From positions 1 through 6,080 of the forward strand of contig JABXJU010000239.1 in the NCBI GenBank assembly GCA_013375405.1: a stretch of DNA of 6,080 nt. The letters are read 5' to 3'. Origin of the DNA: Candidatus Helarchaeota archaeon (lineage in GTDB: Archaea > Asgardarchaeota > Lokiarchaeia > Helarchaeales > HEL-GB-A). Each line of letters begins with the position of its first letter. Positions within the stretch are counted from its first letter, which is position 1. The position numbers and the translations under genes were made by a program. The notes beneath the pieces are model-generated. The model searched no databases. It saw only the letters and a program-made list of their open reading frames with translations, and had not been told where the DNA came from. Below are positions 1 through 5,881 of this stretch, piece by piece.

Positions 1-243
1 TGTATCCCTCACCACCTTCCAAACGACATTTCGATCGCTGGCGGTGATATGGATCCACTCTGGGTCGAACACTTCAGGGTAGGGGTAGCGTAATTGGTTT
101 AAGTAGTCCCCATGCACGTTGTAGGTCTTCTTGTAGAGGTTTGCAAGTGATTCCGCTTCCCCAACTTGTCCTTGGTACTCATCAATTCGCGCACTCTCCT
201 CGATATTAAACACGGGCGTAGCTCGCGTGTCTATTCTTGCCAT
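1..243 (-). CDS. unrecognised protein, N-terminal 81 residues only (runs off left edge)
   Basis: Reading the minus strand from the ATG at 243-241 gives 81 codons without a stop up to the window edge, so the gene is truncated by the window, not broken. A GGAG Shine-Dalgarno-like motif at 256-253 lies nine bases before this ATG. An in-frame ATG at 258-256 is possible but has no such motif, and a stop codon directly precedes it. The protein starts MARIDTRATPVFN; the segment is polar and aromatic-rich (LYKKTYN, RYPYPEVFDPEWIHI, NVVWKVVRDT), with no signal peptide or membrane helix. I do not recognise the family. GC is about 50%, clearly above the large gene to its right, so it may have a different history, for example a mobile or viral origin, but nothing else supports that. 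It is transcribed away from the large gene, so the two do not form an operon. Confidence 0.6.
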   Translation of the reverse strand, partial: MARIDTRATPVFNIEESARIDEYQGQVGEAESLANLYKKTYNVHGDYLNQLRYPYPEVFDPEWIHITASDRNVVWKVVRDT

Positions 244-252
244 ATATCTAGT

Positions 253-256
253 CTCC
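253..256 (-). promoter_or_regulatory. Shine-Dalgarno-like GGAG deciding the start of the minus-strand gene
   Basis: On the minus strand GGAG is followed by nine bases and then the ATG at 243-241. It favours that start over the in-frame ATG at 258-256, whose first codons overlap the motif. A TATA-like CTATACT lies about 20 bases further upstream (267-275, minus strand), but the resulting leader would be very short. Confidence 0.45.
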
Positions 257-411
257 ATTCATTTTCTTAGTATAGAGGCTCAAGTAGGCATCTCCCCCCA
301 ACCATAAAAGTCATTTTGGGTTGGAGTTGATACTGGCTTGAATCCCAAAGTACGACCAACTTTAGTCGCTATATAACAATCCGAGGCTAGCTTTATGTAG
401 GGAAGTTTTTC

Positions 412-423
412 CGTGGATCCACG
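412..423. repeat. perfect 12-bp palindrome centred on GGATCC
   Basis: CGTGGATCCACG equals its own reverse complement. As RNA or cruciform it would form a 4-bp stem with a GATC loop. It is the first of three perfect palindromes in 84 bases; the centre of the next one is 31 bp away, close to three helical turns. A role as a binding site for a dimeric regulator of the divergent genes is inferred from geometry only. Confidence 0.6.
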
Positions 424-440
424 ACTCTGGGTGCCGCCCG

Positions 441-456
441 ATCGCGGATCCGCGAT
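441..456. repeat. perfect 16-bp palindrome centred on GGATCC
   Basis: ATCGCGGATCCGCGAT equals its own reverse complement. It shares the GGATCC core with the palindrome at 412-423 and could form a 6-bp GC-rich stem with a GATC loop. An A7 tract (460-466) follows on the plus strand. A perfect 16-bp palindrome is expected by chance about 0.1 times in a window of this size under equal base frequencies. Operator, methylation or restriction site cluster, or part of a structured transcript are all possible. Confidence 0.65.
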
Positions 457-471
457 TCGAAAAAAATGGTG

Positions 472-545
472 AGGTTGCAGGTCCCTTTATAAAGGAGCCG
501 GTGTCTCAGACCTACGGGGAGGTCGCGCCTCATACAGGGCAACCT
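472..545. other. possible structured RNA or tRNA-sized fold, strand undecided
   Basis: AGGTTGC (472-478) is exactly complementary to GCAACCT (539-545), closing 74 bases. Inside it, AGGTC (479-483) pairs with GACCT (509-513) and encloses the 12-bp palindrome CCTTTATAAAGG (484-495), and GAGG (519-522) pairs with CCTC (528-531) across a five-base loop. This gives a compact branched fold. On the minus strand the closing stem is followed by CACCA and a T7 tract (466-460), which could end a transcript. The size and 7-bp closing stem resemble a tRNA, but there is no T-loop consensus and no proper anticodon arm, so it is not called a tRNA. Short complementary stretches also arise by chance in GC-rich sequence. 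Confidence 0.25.
484..495. repeat. perfect 12-bp palindrome with a TTTATAAA core
   Basis: CCTTTATAAAGG equals its own reverse complement. The TTTATAAA core also resembles an archaeal TATA box and reads the same on both strands, so it could serve either direction; no gene starts at the expected distance on either side. Its centre lies 41 bp from the centre of the 441-456 palindrome, close to four helical turns. Confidence 0.5.
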
Positions 546-769
546 GAGTATTCGCCGAGATCATGGTGAAATTGGGGGTCGAATCAAGCTCTAATACCCA
601 AAAAGCTAGAAAAATAAGTGTGCATCATCTCTCATTTTGTGTATAGGGGAGGGGGGTGTATTGATCAATTAATGACTTATCCATCCTTCAGTTAAATTAA
701 ACTGATTAAAGAAAAATCGTTTTTTTTTTAATTTCTAGAAGACTAATATATGTATTCTTCAATATTAAC

Positions 770-798
770 AATTAAATATATTTAAAAATTAAATATAT
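770..798 (+). promoter_or_regulatory. presumed promoter of the large gene: repeated AT-rich TATA-like element
   Basis: The 12-mer AATTAAATATAT occurs at 770-781 and again at 787-798, a period of 17 bp. Between them TTTAAAAA (781-788) matches an archaeal TATA consensus. Archaeal transcription usually starts about 26 bases downstream of the box centre, which would put the start near 805-812, almost on the ATG at 812, so the messenger may be leaderless or nearly so. A second TATA-like stretch at 743-751 (CTAATATAT) would give a longer leader. No experimental start is known. Confidence 0.4.
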
Positions 799-804
799 GG
801 AGAG
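799..804 (+). promoter_or_regulatory. Shine-Dalgarno-like GGAGAG favouring the ATG at 812
   Basis: GGAGAG is separated by seven bases from the ATG at 812-814. The upstream in-frame ATG at 797 has only A and T before it and no ribosome-binding motif, and it overlaps this site. I therefore prefer 812. Initiation at 797 would add only MERPR to the front of the signal sequence. Confidence 0.45.
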
Positions 805-811
805 ACCACGA

Positions 812-3800
812 ATGGTTCGGGATTTGGGTAAAAATAAACGAATTTGGTGTGTTTTTTTCATTCTAGTATTTGGAGGATCGTTAATTTCTGGATTCTACGC
901 TGTAAATCTCTGCAAAGCTAGTGAGAATTCCGTGAATCAATTAGAAACTAGTGAATTATTAAATACTAATGATATTAGTAAGCCTATTGAGTACTCCAGT
1001 CAAAATAATTACAGCCTTAGTGGTCAAGATCAAGCCGAAACATTGCTTGCTTTTCTTGGAGCAAGCTATCAGGATTCTAATACAGAAGAAGATTTAGAAA
1101 TCACAAGTCATAATTGGAATGTATCGAATATTCTAGTGAATTTTACGGATATTCATTTAGAAAAGTCCTTCTCTGTGGAAAATCAAACACCAGCAGCGGA
1201 TTATGTAACGATTTTTAATAGTTCGGCTGGACAAATTGTAAATTATTATGCAATGGAGTTTGATTTATCTGAGGAAGCTTTCCTTCATAGGTTAAATGTG
1301 TATTTACGTTATTCAGGAAATTTTTCTGTAATTGCGATAATATATGGGGGGGGAGGTAATCTAGGATACCCTATACCACCTACGCTTCCATCAGAATATA
1401 TGGCAATTTCAGAGACCAAGAATCTAACTACTCAAGGAACCAACAATGAAACTGAATGGGTTGAATTCAATTTTAAACCTAGGAGTGATAAAGCATATCT
1501 TAATAATGCTGATGTTGCATATGATGCATTTTTTGTTGTTCTACATATGGTACCATCCGAAGATTCGGTTGGTGAAATTTATTTACAATGGGGATATAAT
1601 TTGGATACCGGGGCAAATCCGGATGATGGTCTTGCGTTTGAATATAAAGGGAATACTTGGCAGGTAATATTAGTTGGTATGGGAGGTACAGTAGATCTTT
1701 TATTGAAAAATATCTCCTATTCATCTCTAACTTATTCAAATGATTTCGATATAGAAACCGATGGACCTGAGAATTATGTGAAAGTTTTTGACAACGCCAT
1801 TCTGGATGCTCCAACCCAGCTAAATGCGCAGCAATTTCAACCGGCTGTGAGTGCCTATCTGCAAGAATTAGATGTTTTTTTGCTATATCGTGGCGAATTT
1901 ACGTTATATGCAGAAATTTATAATGCAAGAGAAGATTCCTTCTTAAATCCTGGAGAAGCTGTTCCCAATGAATTACTGATAACCTCAGCTCCCGTTATTG
2001 TCACTAGTGGTGTAATAGGAACCGCCTCTGGATGGATTAATTTTCCTTTTCTCAAGAAAGAAGCAAGTGGAAGCTCTTTTCTAGACAGATATAATACGTT
2101 CAATAACTCATTTTTCGTAGTTATCAGGGCGTTTCGGATTCTTACCCCAACTGTTGATCCAATGGTATATTGGGGATGTACTTATGATACAACTAATGGG
2201 GACGCGGGATTTGCATATTTTTGGTATGAGTCATTCGGAAAATGGGTATTGTTTGAATATAATCCAGAAATAGGAGGGAATATCGACCTTTTATTGAGAG
2301 ATGTTACTTTTATTTCATACGAAATTAACGCTACAGCAGTCGGATTGGAAGTAAATTCGACAGTAGTCGAAGATTATATACCTATTGAATTTGGAGGTTC
2401 AGTGTACTTAACGGGTTTCTATGATGGTAGTGGCGGGGTAATTCTTCTAAATACTAGCACAAGTCTCGGACAAACTGTTTATTATTCCGCCCTCTGGGGA
2501 TGCATATTCTCAAATCAAACTTACGCCAGCACTGCCTTTACGGGATACTCTTTAGGGGAGTGGATTGATTGGAATGTAACCTTGGGAACCAATTTCCCGA
2601 GCTGGGATTCCGAGACTCAAGGAGTTGGGGGATATTTATTTCAACAAATTACCATCATATTCCCAATTGATCATTCAATTAGGAGGGTGAATTTAGATAA
2701 AGTTCCGTATATTTTATGGAATACTACAATTAATGCAAGTAAGCAATATCTGGTGATTCTTGGAGCTAATGGTAACTGGCGCATTGAAGCACTAAGCCCA
2801 AATTATATTGAAGAAATACACACGTACAATGGAACAATTGAAGTAAGGCAATTTTATGTTGGAGATATGATGAACGTAACCGCAAAAGTTAACTCTGGAA
2901 TCAATGGATCTATCAATTTAACCATTTATGATCTATATGATCAAATCGTAAACACAAGTTTATCTACACCTGTAGGGAATTGGACGAAATATCCACCCTG
3001 GCCAATCCAAGAGAATGGAACGCACAATGCATTGGTTTTTTGGTCCAATGGGACGGAGGTTGGAATTAGGAGTACGTCAGTAATGTGCGTGTATCACACC
3101 AATCTCTCTGTAATAAATACAAATATTGTAGCCCCCTTTCAACCATCGGATACTATCTATATAGATGTGAATTACACTGATCTTGATAATAATGAAGGAA
3201 TCCCTCAAGCAGACATCTCTGTAAATATTACCGAGGGATTTTGGTGGGTGACCGAAGATTTAGTAAATGTGGGAGTTTATAATGTTTCTATTACCCCTAG
3301 TGTGTTAGAAAATGGGAATTATACTGTACAAATCGTAGCTACCAGAGATGGTTACAATTCATCGACGGTTTTTGTAGATTTTGAAATATATTCTACAACT
3401 AATGCAACATTAGATGTAGTTGGGGGATGTCGAAATGTAACTGGAGAGTGGTGGATTGATCCTGATCCCTTTTTCGATGATCAAACCCATAGTGTAACTG
3501 TTCTTTATGCAAATGGAACGTTTCCCTATGAAGGAATTCAATTCGCTCAAATTGTTGCTGAACCAAACTGGACATCGACTCCCTGGTTTGGAAGTCCTAC
3601 AAATATTACTCCAGGATTTTATGATATATCATTCGATTCAGAGGGATTGCATGAAGGAGATATAGGTCTGGTAACTATTGCAGCATATTCACAGTATTTT
3701 GAAACGAAAATTGTGGAGATCTATGTAAATATCACCGAAATTCCCTCGAATTACCTTTCAATTGATGCTGGACAATATAGCACTATGACTGCATATGAAG

Positions 3801-5599
3801 GAGAAACCATCGATTTCGCAGTAGGTTATTGGGATGGGTTCCACGAGAATCCCATTATATTTGAAAATCCAACTGTAGGAAATTTAACATGGCAGATAGA
3901 GGGAACCAATGCTTCTGGTATCATGGAAAAGTCAGTCTGGCAGTATGAGGCTTCCATCTCACTCCCGGATGAGGAGATTTTAGGGACACAAACCTACAAT
4001 ATTACCGTAATCGCAACAGCTGCGCGGGATTATGCCACTACCGAAACCAATTTAACATTAAATGTATTAAGCAAAGAAAACACTTCACTAATGCTTATAA
4101 GTTGGACAGCAACAGAGTACCGAGTGGGGCATAGTTTTACCCTTAATGCAACTTTAACCTTTGAGAACGGAACAGCATTATCTGATGAATGGATTGAATT
4201 TAACATATTGCGATATTTTAATTCATCACTTAAAGAAAATTCGACACAACCAAGACAGACTGGTATTGATGGCGTTGCAACTTACGAATATAGTGATATC
4301 CCCGAGGATACTGATCAGATCAATATCAGTGTAACTTATATTGGGACAGAACAAATCGATCCAGCCAAAGACAACCTAACTCTCGAGATCGCCCCAAAGT
4401 ACAATGCAACGCTCACCCTTTTATCTGAGTTACCCGATGAAATAATGATAGATGACACTTTAGAAATCGAAGCACTATTTGTCTATGAAAATACTTCAAT
4501 AGGAATAGAAGACGCGACAATTGAATTTGTACTATTTCACGAACAAACCATTATCCTTTCACAAGAGATTCAAACTGATGAAGATGGGCATGCATTAGTT
4601 GTGTTTGAAATTTCATCTGATGATTTCTCTGATTTTGAAACATTTAAAGTGAGAATAAGGTATTATGAATCAAGTACCATTAATTATGCTGAATATACCG
4701 CAGAAGCATCTATTGAAGTAATGACATGGGGTAAATTAATTCTCAGATTCTTGCCTTATATAATAATAGTTGCTGTAGCCGTTGTTGCAACATATTTATC
4801 TTATCGCCAGTTTGTTGCGGTTCCCCGTAGGAAACGAAGACTTACGCGGATGGAAAAGATGGCGGGTAAATTCACTGATATTGCAAATTTGCAGCACCTT
4901 CTAGTGGTCCATTCAGATGCAGGTACTTGTATATATCAACATTCCTTTGGGGAAGTTACTTTCGATGCTGACTTAATAAGTGGGTTTCTTACTGCCATTG
5001 CCGCCTTTCAAACGGAGCTTACACTGCCTAGTACCAAAAAAGTCCCATTTGGAGAGAAAAAACTTCCAGAAGTCGCAGAGAAAAAAGGGTTTGAATTGAG
5101 TTATGCGGATTTCAAAATATTATTACAAGATGGAAAATTGATACGAACTGCATTGATCTTAGCCACTTCGCCAACAGAGAGCCTTAGGGGCTTACTCAGT
5201 GAATTTGTCGAACAATTCGAAACGAAATTTGAAGCAGATTTGAAATCTTGGAAAGGAGCGATGGCGCCCTTCCAAAGGGCAGCTGATCTCGTGGAACAAA
5301 CCTTTGAAACATCGCTTCTTTGGCCACATGCAGTTGAACCAGTAAAAGATGATATGATAAAGAACCTAAACAGTCTTGAAAGCAGTCTTGTTACCTTAGC
5401 ATCATCAATACAAGAAGAGAAAAAATACTTCTTCCTTTCAGCTCTCGTTATTAAAGCTCAAAGAATACGACGTGAATCACAAGTGGAAATCCTCGGCACA
5501 ATTAATGAATTACGTCAAAAAGGTCTGCTTAAGGCTCTTCCAATAGAAAAAATGCAAGAACGAATTCAGCGAATTCAACGACAGCTCGATAATTTATAA
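812..5599 (+). CDS. giant single-pass cell-surface protein with Ig-like ectodomain and cytoplasmic longin-like domain
   Basis: The product is 1595 aa from the ATG at 812 (1600 from 797). Residues 1-31 are a basic n-region plus a hydrophobic core, a signal peptide or anchor. Residues 99-305 and 307-503 are two diverged copies of one beta-rich domain, sharing LNVYLRYSGNF/LDVFLLYRGEF, a WG pair and GGxxDLLL. Further beta-rich sequence follows to about 660, then about six Ig-like or invasin-like modules to 1303. One membrane helix (1309-1330) is followed by PRRKRRLTR, the positive-inside signal. Residues 1350-1480 show two strands (HLLVVHSD, GTCIYQHSF), a helix (DADLISGFLTAIAAF), strands (FKILLQDGK, LIRTALILA) and a long helix, the longin order. 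A helical tail ends the protein. About 50 N-X-S/T sequons lie outside the membrane helix and none inside. A role as an Asgard adhesin or receptor signalling through the longin-like domain is inferred; ligand and partners are unknown. It appears to be transcribed alone. Confidence 0.85.
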   Translation: MVRDLGKNKRIWCVFFILVFGGSLISGFYAVNLCKASENSVNQLETSELLNTNDISKPIEYSSQNNYSLSGQDQAETLLAFLGASYQDSNTEEDLEITSHNWNVSNILVNFTDIHLEKSFSVENQTPAADYVTIFNSSAGQIVNYYAMEFDLSEEAFLHRLNVYLRYSGNFSVIAIIYGGGGNLGYPIPPTLPSEYMAISETKNLTTQGTNNETEWVEFNFKPRSDKAYLNNADVAYDAFFVVLHMVPSEDSVGEIYLQWGYNLDTGANPDDGLAFEYKGNTWQVILVGMGGTVDLLLKNISYSSLTYSNDFDIETDGPENYVKVFDNAILDAPTQLNAQQFQPAVSAYLQELDVFLLYRGEFTLYAEIYNAREDSFLNPGEAVPNELLITSAPVIVTSGVIGTASGWINFPFLKKEASGSSFLDRYNTFNNSFFVVIRAFRILTPTVDPMVYWGCTYDTTNGDAGFAYFWYESFGKWVLFEYNPEIGGNIDLLLRDVTFISYEINATAVGLEVNSTVVEDYIPIEFGGSVYLTGFYDGSGGVILLNTSTSLGQTVYYSALWGCIFSNQTYASTAFTGYSLGEWIDWNVTLGTNFPSWDSETQGVGGYLFQQITIIFPIDHSIRRVNLDKVPYILWNTTINASKQYLVILGANGNWRIEALSPNYIEEIHTYNGTIEVRQFYVGDMMNVTAKVNSGINGSINLTIYDLYDQIVNTSLSTPVGNWTKYPPWPIQENGTHNALVFWSNGTEVGIRSTSVMCVYHTNLSVINTNIVAPFQPSDTIYIDVNYTDLDNNEGIPQADISVNITEGFWWVTEDLVNVGVYNVSITPSVLENGNYTVQIVATRDGYNSSTVFVDFEIYSTTNATLDVVGGCRNVTGEWWIDPDPFFDDQTHSVTVLYANGTFPYEGIQFAQIVAEPNWTSTPWFGSPTNITPGFYDISFDSEGLHEGDIGLVTIAAYSQYFETKIVEIYVNITEIPSNYLSIDAGQYSTMTAYEGETIDFAVGYWDGFHENPIIFENPTVGNLTWQIEGTNASGIMEKSVWQYEASISLPDEEILGTQTYNITVIATAARDYATTETNLTLNVLSKENTSLMLISWTATEYRVGHSFTLNATLTFENGTALSDEWIEFNILRYFNSSLKENSTQPRQTGIDGVATYEYSDIPEDTDQINISVTYIGTEQIDPAKDNLTLEIAPKYNATLTLLSELPDEIMIDDTLEIEALFVYENTSIGIEDATIEFVLFHEQTIILSQEIQTDEDGHALVVFEISSDDFSDFETFKVRIRYYESSTINYAEYTAEASIEVMTWGKLILRFLPYIIIVAVAVVATYLSYRQFVAVPRRKRRLTRMEKMAGKFTDIANLQHLLVVHSDAGTCIYQHSFGEVTFDADLISGFLTAIAAFQTELTLPSTKKVPFGEKKLPEVAEKKGFELSYADFKILLQDGKLIRTALILATSPTESLRGLLSEFVEQFETKFEADLKSWKGAMAPFQRAADLVEQTFETSLLWPHAVEPVKDDMIKNLNSLESSLVTLASSIQEEKKYFFLSALVIKAQRIRRESQVEILGTINELRQKGLLKALPIEKMQERIQRIQRQLDNL
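1106..2326 (+). repeat. tandem duplication of a ~200-residue beta-rich extracellular domain (protein level)
   Basis: Copy A is encoded at about 1106-1726 and copy B at about 1730-2326. Both contain, in the same order: an aromatic strand pair ending in IY (LNVYLRYSGNFSVIAIIY against LDVFLLYRGEFTLYAEIY, 9 of 18 identical); a proline-rich loop with LPSEYMAIS or VPNELLITS; a W(V/I)(E/N)F(N/P)F strand; a DAFFVVLHM or NSFFVVIRA strand; a WG pair; an acidic loop (GANPDDGLAF, TNGDAGFAY); a W-centred strand; and a closing GGxxDLLL. The copies have diverged enough that the DNA is not repetitive. The pattern suggests a beta-sandwich with an acidic loop; carbohydrate or metal binding is only a guess. The following region also has a WGC motif and may hold a remnant third copy. 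Confidence 0.65.
4736..4801 (+). other. transmembrane helix and stop-transfer segment of the large protein
   Basis: These codons encode LILRFLPYIIIVAVAVVATYLS, about 22 mostly hydrophobic residues, followed after YRQFVAV by the strongly basic PRRKRRLTRMEK. By the positive-inside rule the part before it is outside the cell and the part after it in the cytoplasm. The distribution of glycosylation sequons agrees. Confidence 0.85.
4859..5251 (+). other. cytoplasmic longin-like domain of the large protein
   Basis: About 130 residues start after the basic juxtamembrane segment. The predicted order by eye is strand-turn-strand, helix, strands, then one or two long helices, which is the longin order and not the roadblock order, since no helix precedes the first strand. 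LQHLLVVHSDAGTCIYQHSF looks like the first beta hairpin with the D-x-G turn, DADLISGFLTAIAAFQTEL the first helix, and IRTALILATSPTESLRGLL the transition from the last strand to the second helix. In eukaryotes longin folds occur in SNAREs, adaptor and TRAPP subunits and in GTPase regulators. Asgard archaea encode many such domains. A roadblock-like or other profilin-like fold cannot be excluded without a structure prediction. Confidence 0.6.
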
Positions 5600-5620
5600 T
5601 CAAATATATTTACCCCAATA

Positions 5621-5628
5621 TTTTTTTT
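5621..5628 (+). terminator. oligo-T tract, probable archaeal terminator of the large gene
   Basis: Eight consecutive T bases lie 22 bases after the stop codon. Archaeal RNA polymerase terminates at oligo-T stretches without needing a hairpin, and none is obvious directly before it. More T-rich sequence (TTTTAAT) follows at 5633-5639. Confidence 0.5.
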
Positions 5629-5697
5629 ATGATTTTAATCGGAGTATCTGGTTGCTTATTGGCATAACTCTTCAAATACAATAAAATTAACTCTTGT

Positions 5698-5739
5698 GTA
5701 GTGGGGGGAGAGTCAAAAATACGCTTAGTTCCCCACTAC
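5698..5739. repeat. inverted repeat, 9-bp stem with 24-base loop
   Basis: GTAGTGGGG (5698-5706) is exactly complementary to CCCCACTAC (5731-5739), and two G-U pairs could extend the stem inward in a plus-strand RNA. No T tract follows, so it is not a classical terminator. It could protect the 3' end of the large messenger if transcription reads past the T8 tract, or belong to a separate small RNA. Confidence 0.45.
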
Positions 5740-5803
5740 TGTTGGGTTCAAGTAGTATCACTAATGCGTGGAATCAACGACTCTCAATATCAATAATTCT
5801 ATT

Positions 5804-5824
5804 AACTTATATTTAAATTAAGTT
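5804..5824. promoter_or_regulatory. AT-rich interrupted palindrome overlapping a TATA-like element
   Basis: AACTTA (5804-5809) and TAAGTT (5819-5824) are inverted copies flanking TATTTAAAT, which resembles an archaeal TATA box. It could be a promoter with an overlapping operator, but the next gene starts about 180 bases away, a long leader for an archaeon. AT-rich sequence produces such patterns easily. Confidence 0.25.
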
Positions 5825-5881
5825 GGGGCATTTTTCGGCAACCTTACTCCTTTGAAAGCATCAGTTAAATGGACATTTATT

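Larger units (their letters stand above)
244..796. other. divergent intergenic region, GC-rich left part, AT-rich right part
   Basis: No convincing gene is seen in these 553 bases on either strand; the longest ATG-started frames I read are under 30 codons. The part up to about 600 is GC-rich (about 60% in 420-540, by counting) and holds the palindrome cluster and the possible structured element listed separately. A G-rich run lies near 646-657, followed by a 10-bp palindrome (660-669, ATTGATCAAT) and an almost perfect 16-bp palindrome with one mismatched pair (689-704, CAGTTAAATTAAACTG). From about 661 the sequence is strongly AT-rich, including a T10 run at 720-729, and contains the presumed promoter of the large gene. 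Both flanking genes are transcribed outward, so regulatory sites for both are expected here. Confidence 0.6.

Noticed and set aside
494..520. Group II intron domain V, suggested by GAGCCGGTG and CTACGGGG
   Set aside because: The arms do not form the 34-base domain V hairpin and no reverse transcriptase is visible.
472..545. A tRNA gene, suggested by the 7-bp stem, 74-base span and CACCA on the minus strand
   Set aside because: Neither strand shows the GTTCRANNC T-loop, a proper T stem or a five-pair anticodon stem; kept only as a possible structured element.
487..564. Short minus-strand frame starting MISANTQVALYEARPP, ending at a TAA inside the palindrome
   Set aside because: Only 25 codons from the ATG, no ribosome-binding motif and no recognisable protein.
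563..646. Short plus-strand frame starting MVKLGVESS
   Set aside because: Fewer than 30 codons, no good ribosome-binding site, low-complexity composition.
817..916. A lipobox at the cysteine near residue 34 of the large protein
   Set aside because: The residues before it (AVNLC) do not match a lipobox well; an ordinary signal peptide or anchor is more likely.
1446..2103. Open frames on both strands inside the large gene (1446-1667 plus; 1500-1814 and 1918-2103 minus)
   Set aside because: They lie wholly within a gene with strong domain evidence and give no protein-like features; chance openings in AT-rich coding sequence.
5766..5785. CGTGGAATCAACGACTCT near the right side resembles CGTGGATCCACGACTCT at 412-428, as if flanking repeats bounded an element
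   Set aside because: The match needs one gap and one mismatch, is short, and several such pairs are expected by chance in 6 kb; no integrase or other element gene lies between.
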